A stretch of DNA of 64,000 nucleotides from Mesorhizobium wenxiniae (GTDB lineage: Bacteria; Pseudomonadota; Alphaproteobacteria; Rhizobiales; Rhizobiaceae), in contig NZ_NPKH01000004.1 of the NCBI RefSeq assembly GCF_002284535.1, positions 1 to 64,000 on the forward strand, written 5' to 3'. The notes beneath the pieces were generated by a model that worked only from the letters and a program-made list of their open reading frames with translations, was not told the DNA's origin and searched no databases. Positions 26,154 through 37,244 of the stretch are shown here, in pieces (the stretch's first letter is position 1; the number at the start of each line of letters is the position of its first letter). The position numbers were made by a program, and so were the translations under genes.

Positions 26154-27344
26154 TTAGAAAAACGCCTGCAATCCGGTCTGTGCCCGTCCGAGGATCAGCG
26201 CATGCACGTCATGCGTGCCCTCATAGGTGTTGACGGTTTCGAGGTTCTGCGCGTGGCGCATGACATGGTAGCCGATCTGGATGCCGTTGCCGCCATGCAT
26301 GTCGCGGGCCTGACGGGCAATGTCGAGCGCCTTGCCGCAATTGTTGCGCTTGACGATCGAGATCATCTCCGGCGCCATCTTGCCTTCGTCCATCAGCCGC
26401 CCGACCCGTAAGCTGCCCTGCAGGCCGAGCGCGATCTCGGTCTGCATATCGGCGAGCTTCTTCTGGAAAAGCTGCGTGCCGGCCAGCGGCTTGCCGAACT
26501 GCTTGCGGTCGAGGCCGTATTGGCGGGCCCGGTGCCAGCAATCCTCCGCCGCGCCCATCGCACCCCAGGAGATGCCGTAGCGCGCCCGGTTGAGGCAGCC
26601 GAACGGACCCTTCAGGCCTGAGACATTGGGCAGCAGCGCATCTTCGCCGACCTCGACGCCTTCCATCACCACTTCGCCGGTAATCGATGCGCGAAGCGAC
26701 AGCTTGCCGCCGATCTTCGGCGCCGAGAGGCCTGTCATGCCCTTTTCCAGCACGAAGCCGCGAATCTCGTTGTCATGCGCGGCCGATTTCGCCCAGACGA
26801 CAAACACATCGGCGATTGGCGCGTTGGAAATCCACATTTTCGAGCCGGAGACCTTGTAGCCGTTCGCCGTCTTCTCGGCTCGCGTCTTCATGCCGCCCGG
26901 GTCGGAACCGGCATCCGGCTCGGTCAGGCCGAAGCAGCCGATCCACTCGCCGCTGGCGAGCTTCGGCAGGTATTTCTTGCGCTGCGCCTCCGAGCCATAG
27001 GCGTGGATCGGATACATCACCAGCGACGACTGCACGCTCATCATCGATCGATAGCCCGAGTCGATGCGCTCGACTTCCCGCGCCACCAGCCCATAGGTGA
27101 CGTAGTTGGCGCCGAGTCCGCCATATTCTTCCGGAATGGTTATGCCGAGCAGCCCGGCCTCGCCCATCTCGCGAAATATCCCGGCATCGGTCTTTTCCTC
27201 GAGATAGGCTTCCTCGATCCGAGGGGCGAGCTTGTCGGCGGCGAATGCCGCGGCGCCATCACGCACCATCCGCTCGTCTTCCGAAAGCTGGTCCTCGATC
27301 AGGAAAGGATCATTCCAGACGAATGCGTTCTTGTCGGCTGCCAT
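26154..27344 (-). CDS. gcdH: Glutaryl-CoA dehydrogenase
   Basis: A 396-residue acyl-CoA dehydrogenase. Catalytic Glu375 is in [16 protein letters not shown], and the FAD/substrate region contains '[20 protein letters not shown]' and '[18 protein letters not shown]'. This YEGTHDVH context and length match glutaryl-CoA dehydrogenase, which converts glutaryl-CoA to crotonyl-CoA in lysine, tryptophan and glutarate catabolism. GGAG upstream supports the ATG at 27344 over an in-frame TTG at 27359. A LysR gene diverges from it, as is typical for gcdH-gcdR pairs. Confidence 0.93.
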   Translation of the reverse strand: MAADKNAFVWNDPFLIEDQLSEDERMVRDGAAAFAADKLAPRIEEAYLEEKTDAGIFREMGEAGLLGITIPEEYGGLGANYVTYGLVAREVERIDSGYRSMMSVQSSLVMYPIHAYGSEAQRKKYLPKLASGEWIGCFGLTEPDAGSDPGGMKTRAEKTANGYKVSGSKMWISNAPIADVFVVWAKSAAHDNEIRGFVLEKGMTGLSAPKIGGKLSLRASITGEVVMEGVEVGEDALLPNVSGLKGPFGCLNRARYGISWGAMGAAEDCWHRARQYGLDRKQFGKPLAGTQLFQKKLADMQTEIALGLQGSLRVGRLMDEGKMAPEMISIVKRNNCGKALDIARQARDMHGGNGIQIGYHVMRHAQNLETVNTYEGTHDVHALILGRAQTGLQAFF

Positions 27345-27446
27345 GGCCTCGGTCTCCAAATGCGGGGATGCCCGGGCTTATCGGCTTCCAGTTCGAAAAA
27401 ATCAAACGAAATTGCTTCACCGATCAATGAGCGCTAGTAATGGATC

Positions 27447-28343
27447 ATGAACGTTCAGCGCCGCCTTTTGCCTGGTATCAGCGCCCTTGCCGCCTTCGAG
27501 GCGGTGGCCCGGCTGGGCAGCTTTACCGCCGCCGCGCAGGAACTCGATTTGACCCAGGGCGCCGTCAGCCGGCAGATCAGGCTGCTGGAAGACCAGTTCG
27601 GCCGGCGGCTGTTCGAACGCGACAGCCGCAATGTCAGGCTGTCAGCGGCAGGCGAGATCTATGCCGAAGCGGTGCGCGCCGCGCTGGGTCAATTGCGCGA
27701 CGCAGCCCTTGGATTGATGAGCAATCGGCATAGTGGCATCTTGAACCTCGCCATCCTGCCGACCTTTGGCACACGCTGGCTGATGCCGCTCATCCCGGAT
27801 TTCGTCGAAAACAACCCGGACATTACCATCAATTTCGTTACCCGCATCGGCCGCTTCGACTTCGCTCGCGAAAGGCTCGACGCCGCCATCCATTTCGGCT
27901 TGCCCGACTGGCCGGACGCCGACTCGACGCTGCTGGTCCGCGAAGAGGTGGCGCCTGTCGTGTCGCCCGAATTTCTGGCCGGCCGCGCCATTGCCACACC
28001 CGCCGATATCGGTCGCCTGCCGCTGCTGCATATGGCGACACGGCCCGGCGCATGGACCGAGTGGTTCGAGCATCAGGGTTTGAGCGCGCCGACCGGGCCG
28101 GGCATGCAGTTCGAGCAATTCGGCACCGCCGCCCAGGCCTGCATGGCCGGGCTCGGCGTGGCGCTGCTGCCGCAGGTCCTCATCTCAGGCGAATTGCAGC
28201 GCGGCCAACTCGTGCCGGCGCCGGGCCGGCCGATGCAAAGCCGCAGCGCCTATTACCTGGTTGTGCCGCACGACAAGCGCGGCCATCCGCCGGTCGCCAG
28301 CTTTCGCGACTGGCTGCTCAGTCGCGTACCAGTGGTAGGGTGA
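27447..28343 (+). CDS. LysR-family regulator, probable regulator of gcdH
   Basis: A 298-residue LysR regulator. The winged HTH is at residues about 8-67 ('FTAAAQELDLTQGAVSRQIR'), followed by an effector domain of the GcvA-like group. It diverges from gcdH with about 100 bases between the two starts, so autoregulation and control of gcdH by glutarate or glutaryl-CoA is the expected arrangement (inference from context). Confidence 0.88.
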   Translation: MNVQRRLLPGISALAAFEAVARLGSFTAAAQELDLTQGAVSRQIRLLEDQFGRRLFERDSRNVRLSAAGEIYAEAVRAALGQLRDAALGLMSNRHSGILNLAILPTFGTRWLMPLIPDFVENNPDITINFVTRIGRFDFARERLDAAIHFGLPDWPDADSTLLVREEVAPVVSPEFLAGRAIATPADIGRLPLLHMATRPGAWTEWFEHQGLSAPTGPGMQFEQFGTAAQACMAGLGVALLPQVLISGELQRGQLVPAPGRPMQSRSAYYLVVPHDKRGHPPVASFRDWLLSRVPVVG

Positions 28344-30656
28344 TTACTTCCGCTTCAACGCATCGGCCAATGCGGCGCCGAACGTGCCTTGCTGCGCGGA
28401 CCGCTCCGGCTGACGCTGCGGCGCCGGCGCGCGCGGCACCGGTCTGTTGCCATTGTCGCGCGGCTTCGGTGTACCGCCGTCACCATCCCGACGCATCGAA
28501 AGGCCGATGCGCTTGCGCTTGATGTCGACCTCGACGACACGCACCTTGACCACGTCGCCGGCTTTCACCACCTCATGCGCGTCCTTGACGAAACGGTCGG
28601 CCAGTTGCGAGACATGCACCAAGCCGTCCTGATGCACGCCGATATCGATGAAAGCGCCGAACGCCGCGACATTGGTGACAGTGCCTTCCAGCAGCATGCC
28701 GGGCTTCAAATCCTTGATGTCGTCGACACCGTCGGCAAAGCTCGCGGTCCTGAAGCCGGGGCGCGGATCGCGGCCGGGCTTTTCCAGTTCCGCCAGGATA
28801 TCACGCACTGTCGGCAGGCCGAACCGCTCATCGACGAAGACCCGCGGATCGAGCGCCTTGAGAGCGGCACTGTCGCCCATCAGCGAGCGGACGTCGCGTC
28901 CGCAGGCGGCGACGATCTTTTTCGCCACGCCATAGGCCTCCGGATGCACGGCCGAGGCATCGAGCGGTTCGGTGCCGTTGGGAATGCGCAGGAAGCCGGC
29001 GCATTGCTCGAAGGCCCGCGGTCCGAGCCGCGCCACCTTCAACAGGTCACGACGGCTGGCGAAGGGGCCGGCCGCATCACGGTGAGCGATGATGGCCTCG
29101 GCCAGCGATGTGCCAAGACCCGACACCCGCGCCAGAAGCGGCGCCGATGCGGTGTTGAGGTCGACGCCCACGGCATTGACCGCGTCCTCGACGACCGCTT
29201 CCAGGGAGCGGCCGAGCCGGTACTGGTCGACATCGTGCTGATACTGGCCGACGCCTATCGACTTTGGCTCAATCTTGACCAGTTCGGCGAGCGGATCCTG
29301 CAGCCGCCGCGCGATCGACACCGCGCCGCGCAGCGACACGTCGAGGCCGGGAAATTCCGCCGCCGCCGTTGCCGAGGCGGAATAGACCGAGGCACCCGCC
29401 TCGCTGACGATCACCTTGAGCGGCTTCGGCCCGGACTCGGCAGGCATATCGGACAGCATGTCGGCCACCAGCCTTTCCGTCTCGCGGCTGCCGGTGCCGT
29501 TGCCGATGGAAATCAGCTCGACCTTGTGCAGGCGGACGAGCTTTGCGAATTCGGCTTGCGTGCCGCGCACATCGTTCCTTGGCGGAAATGGATAGACCAT
29601 CGTCGTCGCCAACAGCTTACCTGTGCCGTCCACCACCGCCACCTTGATGCCGGTGCGGATGCCGGGATCGAGGCCCATGGTGGCGCGCGAGCCGGCCGGG
29701 GCAGCGAGCAGCAAATCCTTCAGATTGCGGGCGAAGACATGGATCGCCTCCTCCTCGGCCCGCTCGCGCAGATCTCGCATCAAATCGAGAGTCAGGTGCA
29801 GCGACAGCTTTATGCGCCAGGTCCAGCCGGCCACCTCCATCAGCCAGCGATCGCCCGGCAAATGGCGGCCGATGGCGTAGGCGTCGGCAATCATCCGTTC
29901 GACCGGCTTCACCGGTGACGCGTCGTCGGCATCGATTTCGATGTCGAGGGACAGCACCTCTTCGTTGCGGCCGCGCAGCATCGCCAGCGCGCGATGGCTC
30001 GGCACGTTGGCCCATCGCTCGACATGGTCGAAATAGTCGGAGAACTTCGCGCCGGCCTCCTGCTTGCCGTCGACGACGCGTGACCGCATGAAGGCGCGTT
30101 CCTTCATGTAGGTCCGCAGTTTGCCGACAAGATCGGCATTCTCGGCGAACTGCTCGGACAGGATATCGCGCGTGCCCTCGAGCGCCGCCTTGGCGTCGGC
30201 CACCTCTTCGCCGATGTAGGCCAGCGCCAGTTCGGCGGGCACCGCCGCGCGGTCGGCAAGGATGGCCTCGGCCAGCGGTCCGAGCCCGCGCTCGCGGGCG
30301 ATCTCGGCCTTGGTCCGGCGCTTCGGCTTGTAGGGCAGATAAATATCTTCGAGTTCCGCCTTGGTGGCGGCCGCTGCGATCTTGGCCTCAAGCTCTTCGG
30401 TCAGCTTGCCCTGGTCGCGGATCGAACCAAGGATGGTGTCGCGGCGCGCATCGAGTTCGCGCAGATAGGCGAGCCGCTCGGCAAGCAGGCGCAGCTGCGT
30501 GTCGTCCAGACCGCCGGTGACCTCCTTACGGTAGCGCGCCACGAACGGCACCGTCGCGCCTTCGTCCAGCAGGCCGATCGCCGCAGCGGCCTGTTCGGGC
30601 CGGGCAGCGATCTCGGCTGCTATGATGGCTGCGATGCGCTTGATGTCGGATGCCAT
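28344..30656 (-). CDS. tex: Tex-family RNA-binding transcription accessory protein
   Basis: A 770-residue Tex protein. It has an N-terminal HTH-like region ('[22 protein letters not shown]', residues 30-51) and a YqgF/RuvX-like nuclease fold around 325-450 ('[21 protein letters not shown]'). HhH repeats ('[16 protein letters not shown]') and an S1 RNA-binding domain at about 651-722 ('[20 protein letters not shown]') follow. The Arg/Pro/Gln-rich tail is disordered. The ATG at 30656 matches the family start; upstream in-frame sequence is not conserved. Confidence 0.95.
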   Translation of the reverse strand: MASDIKRIAAIIAAEIAARPEQAAAAIGLLDEGATVPFVARYRKEVTGGLDDTQLRLLAERLAYLRELDARRDTILGSIRDQGKLTEELEAKIAAAATKAELEDIYLPYKPKRRTKAEIARERGLGPLAEAILADRAAVPAELALAYIGEEVADAKAALEGTRDILSEQFAENADLVGKLRTYMKERAFMRSRVVDGKQEAGAKFSDYFDHVERWANVPSHRALAMLRGRNEEVLSLDIEIDADDASPVKPVERMIADAYAIGRHLPGDRWLMEVAGWTWRIKLSLHLTLDLMRDLRERAEEEAIHVFARNLKDLLLAAPAGSRATMGLDPGIRTGIKVAVVDGTGKLLATTMVYPFPPRNDVRGTQAEFAKLVRLHKVELISIGNGTGSRETERLVADMLSDMPAESGPKPLKVIVSEAGASVYSASATAAAEFPGLDVSLRGAVSIARRLQDPLAELVKIEPKSIGVGQYQHDVDQYRLGRSLEAVVEDAVNAVGVDLNTASAPLLARVSGLGTSLAEAIIAHRDAAGPFASRRDLLKVARLGPRAFEQCAGFLRIPNGTEPLDASAVHPEAYGVAKKIVAACGRDVRSLMGDSAALKALDPRVFVDERFGLPTVRDILAELEKPGRDPRPGFRTASFADGVDDIKDLKPGMLLEGTVTNVAAFGAFIDIGVHQDGLVHVSQLADRFVKDAHEVVKAGDVVKVRVVEVDIKRKRIGLSMRRDGDGGTPKPRDNGNRPVPRAPAPQRQPERSAQQGTFGAALADALKRK

Positions 30657-30784
30657 GTCGTTCCTGCTGTCTTGTCGAAAAGAGCGGCGACCATAAGCGC
30701 AGAGCGTCGCTCCGCCAACCGCGGCGTTTTCAACCGCGCAATAGGTCCACAGGAAAGCTGCGATGGCGGTCGGCCTGGATAGAG

Positions 30785-31966
30785 TCAGACCATCCGGCTC
30801 AGCGCTTCGAAGAAGGCGACCATATCGACATCGAGCGGCTCGTCGACCGGCTCCGGCTGCGACGACATCTTTGCGATGACGACCTCGGCCTTCGGATTGA
30901 CATAGAGCCACTGGCCGTGGATGCCGATGCCGCAGAAAGCGCCGCTTGCCGCGCCCGTCTGGTACCATTTGTTGCGGTAGCGGCCTTGCGGAAAGAGGAA
31001 CGCCATCGTGCCACGCTGCCAGGCCTCGCTGTCTCCGCCTGTGCTGACAGTGTCGCGCACCCAGGCTTCCGGCACGATGCGGCGGCCATTGGCCGTGCCG
31101 CCTTGCCGCATCATCTCGCCGACCTGCGCCAGATCGCGCGGCGTGACTGAAATGCCGCCGGCCGTGCGGGCGGTGCCCTCGCTGTCTACCGTCACCGACG
31201 CTTCGCTCGTTGCACCGAGCGGCAGCCACAATTTCTCGTGCATCAGCTCGGCGAAGCGCTGGCCGGATGCGCGTTCGAGCAGGATGCCGAGCAGGTCGGA
31301 ATTGGGCGAGCGGTAGCGGAACGTCCGGCCATGCGGCTCGGCAAGGCGCTGCAGCGTCAGGATGAAATCGACTAGGCTTTCGGTGCCGCCACCCGGATTC
31401 CACAGCGTCGCACGGCGATAGCGGGCAAAGGCGCTCTCCGGATCGAGATACGCTTCTTCGAAGTCGAGGCTGATGGTCATGTCGAGCACATGCCGCACGC
31501 TGGCGTCGCCATAGGCCGAGCCGGCAGCTTCCGGCAGATAGCGGGTCACCGGCGCCTGCGGATCAAAGATCCCTTCGCCTTCCAGTATGCCGGCCAGGAT
31601 GGCGGTCAGCGACTTGCTGATCGAGAAGATGATGTGGCGCGCACCGAACTGCATATGCGGTGCGAACCAGTCGCCGACGAATTTGCCGCCTTTCTTGATC
31701 GTCAGCGCGTCGGTATCGGAACGCGTGAGAAAGGCTGCAACAGTCTCCGGTCCGCCGGCCAGGATGACTCGCTCGCCGAGCAGCCCGTCAAGAGCCCGCG
31801 CTGACGCCTCACCGCTGGCTGGCACGGCTGCCACGCGTGCGCTCGGCACTAACTCACCGACATTCTGGAACGACCACCGGCTGAACGGGCTTTCGCGCCA
31901 GTTGCCGAGCAGAACTTGGTTGCGGCCAAAGCCATATCTGGTCTCGAACGCGGTCTTGCCGGTCAT
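30785..31966 (-). CDS. Serine hydrolase, class C beta-lactamase / NylB-like
   Basis: A 393-residue penicillin-binding-protein-fold hydrolase without a signal peptide. The SxxK motif is S115-ISK118 ([10 protein letters not shown]), and the Tyr motif is near Y218 ('[12 protein letters not shown]'). The set-up resembles 6-aminohexanoate-dimer hydrolase (NylB) and EstB-type esterases more than true beta-lactamases. It is the second of two tandem paralogues, 26 bases after the first. Substrate unknown; amide or ester hydrolysis is likely. Confidence 0.88.
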   Translation of the reverse strand: MTGKTAFETRYGFGRNQVLLGNWRESPFSRWSFQNVGELVPSARVAAVPASGEASARALDGLLGERVILAGGPETVAAFLTRSDTDALTIKKGGKFVGDWFAPHMQFGARHIIFSISKSLTAILAGILEGEGIFDPQAPVTRYLPEAAGSAYGDASVRHVLDMTISLDFEEAYLDPESAFARYRRATLWNPGGGTESLVDFILTLQRLAEPHGRTFRYRSPNSDLLGILLERASGQRFAELMHEKLWLPLGATSEASVTVDSEGTARTAGGISVTPRDLAQVGEMMRQGGTANGRRIVPEAWVRDTVSTGGDSEAWQRGTMAFLFPQGRYRNKWYQTGAASGAFCGIGIHGQWLYVNPKAEVVIAKMSSQPEPVDEPLDVDMVAFFEALSRMV

Positions 31967-31992
31967 GCGTTTCCTTCCGGTTTTTTTGGAAC

Positions 31993-33189
31993 TTAGGCCA
32001 GCGCGGCGGCGATCGCGTGCACGGCTTTCATCGTCGCCACCGAATAGGCGATGTCGGTGAAATCCGGGTAGCTCGAAAGCTTCACCACGACCATTCTCGT
32101 GTTCCAGTCGATATGGATCAGCTGCCCGAACACGCCCCGGCACATCAGCGCGCGTGAGCGCGGATCCTCGATCCAGAACTGGTTGCGGTAGCTGCCTTCC
32201 GGCAGGCTGGGATTGAAATCCGGCCCATGCCTGCCATTGCGCGTCGCCTCGATCCAGTCGGCCGGCACCACGCCGCCGCCATTGTCGAGGATCAGCTGGC
32301 CGAAGCGGCCATAGTCCCGCAGCGTGGCGTTGAAGCCGCCATCGGCCACGGCGTAGCCGGCGCTGTCGATGGTGAAACAGGCGCTTTCATCCGCCCCGAG
32401 CTTTTGCCAGAGTTCCTCCGAAACCAGCTGCGCCAGCCGCTTGCCGGTCACCCGCTCCATGATAAAGGCGAGCACGTCGGTCTCGATCGAACGGTATTCG
32501 AAGGCAGTGCCATGCGGCCGGATTGTCTCCTTGAGCCGCAGGATCAATTCAAACATATGCGACGGCCACTCGAAGGCCGGATCGCTGTCCGGCGGCACCG
32601 GTTTCCAGCCGCTGGCGACATCGACCTGGCCGATATCGGAATAGCGGTCGGTGTATTCCTCGGAAAAACGCACGCCTGTCGTCATGTCGAGCACGTGCTG
32701 CACGCTGGCGCCCGCCCAGCCGGTCGCACCAAGCTCCGGCAGATAGGTCGTCACCGGCCTGGCCGGATCAATCAGGCCGCGCCCGACCAGTATGCCGAAC
32801 ACCGAAGCGGTGACCGACTTCGCCATCGACTGCGACAGATGCAGCGTGCGCTCGGCCATGCCGTTGAAATAGCGCTCATAGGCGATTTTGCCGTCCTTGA
32901 GCACGAGCAACCCGTCCGTATAGGTTTCGTCGAGCAGCCCGGCCAGCGTCGTCGGTGCGCCCGTGCTGTCGTTCACCGGCAGCGCATCGAGATCGACTTC
33001 GGCTCGCTCGAACCGGCGGCGATGGCCATTGCCGCGCCAGACTTCGACGGTCGGCAGAATTTCGCGGATGTGCTGGAACGCCCACCGGTTCCAGGGTCCC
33101 CTGTCCCAGTCGAGCTTCGGCGGCACCATCTTGGGCGGCGACCCCTGCATGATCGGCGGCACCGGTTCGCTGTTGCGGTAGGATGTCAT
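31993..33189 (-). CDS. Serine hydrolase, class C beta-lactamase / NylB-like (paralogue)
   Basis: A 398-residue paralogue of the next gene, with SxxK at S121-MAK124 ('LHLSQSMAKSVTAS') and the Tyr motif in 'FEYRSIETDVLAF'. No signal peptide, so probably cytoplasmic. The two proteins share the same 'WxRWxFQ' N-terminal region, pointing to an old tandem duplication. It follows the potF terminator, so it should have its own promoter. The start is uncertain: ATG at 33189, or 33210 (adds seven residues). Confidence 0.85.
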   Translation of the reverse strand: MTSYRNSEPVPPIMQGSPPKMVPPKLDWDRGPWNRWAFQHIREILPTVEVWRGNGHRRRFERAEVDLDALPVNDSTGAPTTLAGLLDETYTDGLLVLKDGKIAYERYFNGMAERTLHLSQSMAKSVTASVFGILVGRGLIDPARPVTTYLPELGATGWAGASVQHVLDMTTGVRFSEEYTDRYSDIGQVDVASGWKPVPPDSDPAFEWPSHMFELILRLKETIRPHGTAFEYRSIETDVLAFIMERVTGKRLAQLVSEELWQKLGADESACFTIDSAGYAVADGGFNATLRDYGRFGQLILDNGGGVVPADWIEATRNGRHGPDFNPSLPEGSYRNQFWIEDPRSRALMCRGVFGQLIHIDWNTRMVVVKLSSYPDFTDIAYSVATMKAVHAIAAALA

Positions 33190-33210
33190 GAGATGCGTCC
33201 CGGCAAACAT

Positions 33211-33243
33211 GAAAACAGACCCGGCGGCGCCCGCCGCCGGGTC
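33211..33243 (-). terminator. Intrinsic terminator of the polyamine transporter operon
   Basis: An 11-base-pair perfect stem (arms GACCCGGCGGC at 33218-33228 and GCCGCCGGGTC at 33233-33243) with a four-base loop lies 13 bases after the potF-like stop. On the minus strand it is followed by TGTTTTC. It separates the transporter from the hydrolase pair. Confidence 0.85.
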
Positions 33244-33256
33244 CGTCACGATGCGA

Positions 33257-34291
33257 TTACTTCTGCAGTTCGGTCCATATCCTGGTGTAGAGCGCCTGGA
33301 CGTCGGGTGCGCAGCTCAGCATGAATTTGCCCTTGTCGGCGAACTCGGCGGGGATGTTGACCTCCGGCGCCGTCTTCATGTCCTCAGGCATGAAGGCTTC
33401 CGATCCCTTGATGCCGTTGGCGTAGCGCGCGAAAGACGAGATCAGCGCGGCGTTCTCGGGATCCATGATGAAGTTCTGGAACAACTTGGCGTTTTCGACG
33501 TTCTTGGCGTCCTTCAGCACCGCGAGATTGTCCATCCAGATCGGATAGCCCTCCTTCGGATAGCCATAGACGATATCCTTGTTCTGCAGGCGGGCGCGGA
33601 AGGACGCGCCGTTCCAGTCGACGCTGGCTGCGAAGTCGCCCTTGGCGAACTTCTCGACTGTGCCGTAGTCCATGGAGATCCATTTCGGCTTTGCCGCCAC
33701 CAGCGCATCGCGCACCTTCTTCAGCACCTCCTTGTCGCCGGTGCAGGGCTCGCCGCCGACATATCTGATGGCGAGATGCATGACATCGGCCATTTCGGGA
33801 ACGACGTTGACCTTGCCGACCAGTTCCTGCGGCGGGTCCAAGAAGATAGCGGAAGTGTTGGGATCGCCCTTGTAGACCGAGGTGTTGACCGTGACGCCTG
33901 TCGTGCCCCATTGCCACGGCACGGTATATTTGCGGCCCGGATCGAAAGGAACGTCGACCCATTTCGGGTCCATGTTCTTGAAGTTCTCCATCTTGCTGGG
34001 CTCTGTCTCCAAGAGCAGCCCTTCCTGGATCCAGATCGGCACGAAGCTCGCCGAGGGCACCACGATGTCGAAGCCGCTGCCGCCCTGGCGGATTTTGGCC
34101 AGCGCGGTGTCGTTGGAATCGTAGTCGGTGACTGTCACCTTGACCTTGTATTTTTCCTCGAATTTCTTGATGAGGTCGGGGCTGGTGTAGTTGCCCCAAT
34201 TGTAGATGTTGAGTTCGCCATCGGCGCGGGCGAGACCCGCCGAGGCGAACAGCGCAGCGCTGAGCGCCGTCGCAGTCAGTTTCCAATTCAT
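33257..34291 (-). CDS. potF: Spermidine/putrescine-type ABC importer, binding protein
   Basis: A 344-residue periplasmic binding protein. The signal peptide is [20 protein letters not shown] with cleavage near LARA-D, and the mature start '[20 protein letters not shown]' is diagnostic of the PotD/PotF family. It is the last gene of a four-gene operon (ATPase, two permeases, binding protein). Putrescine and spermidine are the usual ligands; other amines are possible. The terminator lies just after it. Confidence 0.92.
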   Translation of the reverse strand: MNWKLTATALSAALFASAGLARADGELNIYNWGNYTSPDLIKKFEEKYKVKVTVTDYDSNDTALAKIRQGGSGFDIVVPSASFVPIWIQEGLLLETEPSKMENFKNMDPKWVDVPFDPGRKYTVPWQWGTTGVTVNTSVYKGDPNTSAIFLDPPQELVGKVNVVPEMADVMHLAIRYVGGEPCTGDKEVLKKVRDALVAAKPKWISMDYGTVEKFAKGDFAASVDWNGASFRARLQNKDIVYGYPKEGYPIWMDNLAVLKDAKNVENAKLFQNFIMDPENAALISSFARYANGIKGSEAFMPEDMKTAPEVNIPAEFADKGKFMLSCAPDVQALYTRIWTELQK

Positions 34292-34304
34292 CGTTTCTCT
34301 CCTG

Positions 34305-35111
34305 TCACTCCTGATCCTTTTTCCTGCTGATGAAAAAGAAGACGGTGACGATCAATATCGAGATCAGCAGGAACACCGTCGAAATCGCGTTTATTTCCGG
34401 CGTGATAACGCGCCGGAACTGGCCGAGCATGTAAGTCGGCAACGTATCCTGGCCGCCGGACTTGACGAACTCGGTGATGACGACATCATCCAGCGAGATG
34501 ACGAAGGCCAGCATCAGCCCGGCAAGGATGCCTGGCCAGAGCAGCGGGAAGGTGACGCGCCGAAAAGCCTTCCATGGTGTCGCGTAGAGGTCGGCCGCAG
34601 CGATCTCCAACGACAGATCCATGTTCTCGAGCCGCGCCCGGATCGGCAGATAGGCAAAGGGAATGCAAAAGGCCGTATGCGCAGCCATCAGGTAGCCCAG
34701 CCCCGAATAGCCGGTCCAGATCTTGATGCGCGAAAAGAAGATCAGCAGCGCCACCGCGGTGACGATTTCCGGCACCATCAGCGGCTGGTTGATGAAGGCG
34801 TATTTTAAGCCGAGTCCGGGATAGGGTTTCGTTCGGGTTGTAGCGAGTGCAGCCATGGTGGCGACGATCGTGGCAATAGTCGCGGCGACCGAAGCGATCT
34901 GCAGCGACCGCATCGAGGCATCGACGACCTGGTCGTTGTTCCAGGCCTGATAGAACCAGCGCAGCGACACGCCTTCCCAGATCGCGATCGAACTGCCTGC
35001 GTTGAAGGCATAGACGACAACCGTGACGATCGGCAGGTACAGCGCGAAAAAGCAGATCATCGCGATTGTCGTGAAGCCGGTCTGCCGGCGAATGTCGAAG
35101 CGGCTAGCCAT
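34305..35111 (-). CDS. potI: Polyamine ABC importer, inner-membrane permease
   Basis: A 268-residue permease with six membrane spans and the coupling-loop motif in '[23 protein letters not shown]'. It is PotC/PotI-like. The ATG at 35111 is chosen by homology of the 'ASRFDIRR...[10 protein letters not shown]' start; it overlaps the preceding permease gene by eight bases. An in-frame upstream start at 35144 would overlap more and lacks conservation. Confidence 0.88.
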   Translation of the reverse strand: MASRFDIRRQTGFTTIAMICFFALYLPIVTVVVYAFNAGSSIAIWEGVSLRWFYQAWNNDQVVDASMRSLQIASVAATIATIVATMAALATTRTKPYPGLGLKYAFINQPLMVPEIVTAVALLIFFSRIKIWTGYSGLGYLMAAHTAFCIPFAYLPIRARLENMDLSLEIAAADLYATPWKAFRRVTFPLLWPGILAGLMLAFVISLDDVVITEFVKSGGQDTLPTYMLGQFRRVITPEINAISTVFLLISILIVTVFFFISRKKDQE

Positions 35112-36024
35112 GCGCGCCGCCCTGGCGCCCGGCGGAGCGGACATAGAAGAGCAGCGCGACCATCACGATCGCCATCAGCGAGAGCGACAGCGCCGAGCCG
35201 AGCGGCCAGTTACGGCCTTGCCCGAACTGCAGCTCGATCAGATTGCCGAGCATCATATTCTTCGTCCCGCCGAGCACGCGCGGGGTGACATAGGCGCCCA
35301 GCGCCGGGATGAAAACGAGGATCGAGCCGGCGATGATGCCAGGCTTGACCAACGGAACGATGACTCGCCTCAGCACCTGGAACCGGTTGGCGTAGAGGTC
35401 GTAACCCGCCTCGACCAGCCGGAAGTCGATCTTCTCCAGGCTGGCATAGAGCGGCAGCACCATCAACGGCAGATAGACATAGGTCATGCCGACCATCAGC
35501 GCGAAATCGGTGAACATCATCTGGATCGGCTGGCTGATGATGCCGAGCTTGATGAGCACCGTGTTGACGATGCCCTCGTTGCGGATCACCTCCTGGATGG
35601 CGAAGGTGCGGATCAGCAGATTGGTCCAGAAGGGGATGGTGATCAGGAATAGCCAGACGTTGCGCTGCCGCGTGGGCCGGGTGGCGATGAAATAGGCGGT
35701 CGGAAAGCCAAAGAGCAACGTGAAGATCGTTGTCATAAACGACAGCTTGGCCGAACGCCAGAAGATCGACAAATGCGCGTCGGCGAAAACCAGCGTGTCG
35801 TCGAAGATGTCGCGCTGCATCACCACCGACAGCCAGCCGTCGGTGGAGAATTTCCACACCACGTCGCCATAGGGGCCCGGCGTCAGGAACGAATAGATCA
35901 CGACGATCAGCAGCGGGCCGGTCGCCGCCAGAAAGATGATGATCAGTGCCGGCGCTGACAGCAGCCAGCGATCGCGGATATCTCTGCGTTCGGCTTCCTC
36001 GGCGACTTCTTCCGCGCTCGCCAT
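35104..36024 (-). CDS. potH: Polyamine ABC importer, inner-membrane permease
   Basis: A 306-residue PotB/PotH-like permease. The N-terminal span is near residues 22-45, the large loop contains 'YGDVVWKFSTDGWLSVVMQR', and the coupling-loop segment is 'FRLVEAGYDLYANRFQVLRR'. The start codon and the ATPase stop share one base (TGATG), and its end overlaps the next permease, so all four genes form one tightly coupled operon. Confidence 0.9.
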   Translation of the reverse strand: MASAEEVAEEAERRDIRDRWLLSAPALIIIFLAATGPLLIVVIYSFLTPGPYGDVVWKFSTDGWLSVVMQRDIFDDTLVFADAHLSIFWRSAKLSFMTTIFTLLFGFPTAYFIATRPTRQRNVWLFLITIPFWTNLLIRTFAIQEVIRNEGIVNTVLIKLGIISQPIQMMFTDFALMVGMTYVYLPLMVLPLYASLEKIDFRLVEAGYDLYANRFQVLRRVIVPLVKPGIIAGSILVFIPALGAYVTPRVLGGTKNMMLGNLIELQFGQGRNWPLGSALSLSLMAIVMVALLFYVRSAGRQGGAHG

Positions 36025-37199
36025 CAGTCCCTCAGCACTTGTGCGGCGTCGTTGCCGATCGAAATGCCGACCTTGTCTCCCCGCTCGAAACCGCAGCCGG
36101 CGCTGCGCGTGTTCTGCTGGCGCACCGTGAAGGCCTCGCTGCTGTCCAGGCGAACATGGATGTGCGTGTCGGTGCCGAAATAGACGATGTTTTCGACCGT
36201 GCCCGACAGGTCGCCCTTGCTGCTGGTCAGCTTGGCATGTTCCGGCCTGACCACCACGGTGGCATTGTCCTTCGGCTGAAAGCCCTCAGCCACGGTCGCG
36301 TCGATCGTCGCGCCGGATTTGAGCGTTGCTCGTGCCTTGCCGTTGGCCATGCCTGATATGGCCGCGGTCAGGAAATTGGTCTCGCCGATGAAGTCGGCGA
36401 CGAAGCGCTCCGCCGGCTTGTCATAGATATCCCAAGGCGTTCCGACCTGCAGGATCTTGCCCGACGACATCACCGCGATGCGGTCCGACATGGTCAGCGC
36501 TTCTTCCTGGTCGTGGGTGACGAAGATGAAGGTGATGCCGGTCTCGTGCTGCAGCCGCTTCAGCTCGATCTGCATGTCCTTGCGCAGCTTGAAGTCGAGC
36601 GCCGACAGCGGCTCGTCGAGCAGCAGCACTTTCGGCTGCGGCGCCAGCGCCCGCGCCAGTGCCACGCGCTGCTGCTGGCCGCCCGATATCTGGCTGGTGC
36701 GGCGGCCGCTGAGCGCTTCCATTTTGACAAGCTTCAGCATCTCGGCAACCCGCGCCTTCACGTCGGCTTTGGGCTTGCCGAGCATTTCGAGGCCGAAGCC
36801 GATATTCTCGGCCACCGTCATATGCGGGAACAGCGCATAGTTCTGGAACACGGTGTTGACCGGCCGCTTGAACGGCGGCAGCGGTGCGATGTCCTGGCCA
36901 TGCAGCAGGATCTCGCCGGCGCTCGGGAAATCGAAGCCGGCGATCAGCCGCAGAAGCGTTGTCTTCCCGCAGCCGGACGGACCAAGCAGAGTGAAGAACT
37001 CATTCTCGCGGATCGACACCGAAATCGTGTCGAGGGCGGCGACCTGTGACTCCCCGGTACCGAATACCTTGCGGACGCCACGAACTTCAATTGCACTCTT
37101 ACCCGGTTGTTCCGGCACGATTACCCCATTCTTGTGTCCGCTCTTCAGGGCGGATCCAGTTCCCACTCGATTGTCAGCACACGGCGCATGGCTTGGCAA
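36024..37199 (-). CDS. potG: Polyamine ABC importer, ATPase
   Basis: A 391-residue ATPase with Walker A 'GPSGCGKTT', signature '[15 protein letters not shown]', Walker B '[12 protein letters not shown]' and a C-terminal TOBE domain ('[15 protein letters not shown]'). It is PotA/PotG-like. The first ~30 residues (rich in polar residues, no homology) suggest that translation really starts later, for example at the GTG encoding residue 28 (37118). It is the first gene of the operon. Confidence 0.9.
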   Translation of the reverse strand: MPSHAPCADNRVGTGSALKSGHKNGVIVPEQPGKSAIEVRGVRKVFGTGESQVAALDTISVSIRENEFFTLLGPSGCGKTTLLRLIAGFDFPSAGEILLHGQDIAPLPPFKRPVNTVFQNYALFPHMTVAENIGFGLEMLGKPKADVKARVAEMLKLVKMEALSGRRTSQISGGQQQRVALARALAPQPKVLLLDEPLSALDFKLRKDMQIELKRLQHETGITFIFVTHDQEEALTMSDRIAVMSSGKILQVGTPWDIYDKPAERFVADFIGETNFLTAAISGMANGKARATLKSGATIDATVAEGFQPKDNATVVVRPEHAKLTSSKGDLSGTVENIVYFGTDTHIHVRLDSSEAFTVRQQNTRSAGCGFERGDKVGISIGNDAAQVLRD

Positions 37200-37244
37200 G
37201 CATACATCTGAATGTCGATTCAGAACGCAATTCCCGTGCCACCG

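Noticed and set aside
28389..29918. 509-codon plus-strand frame
   Set aside because: Antisense to tex; no recognisable domain or start signal.
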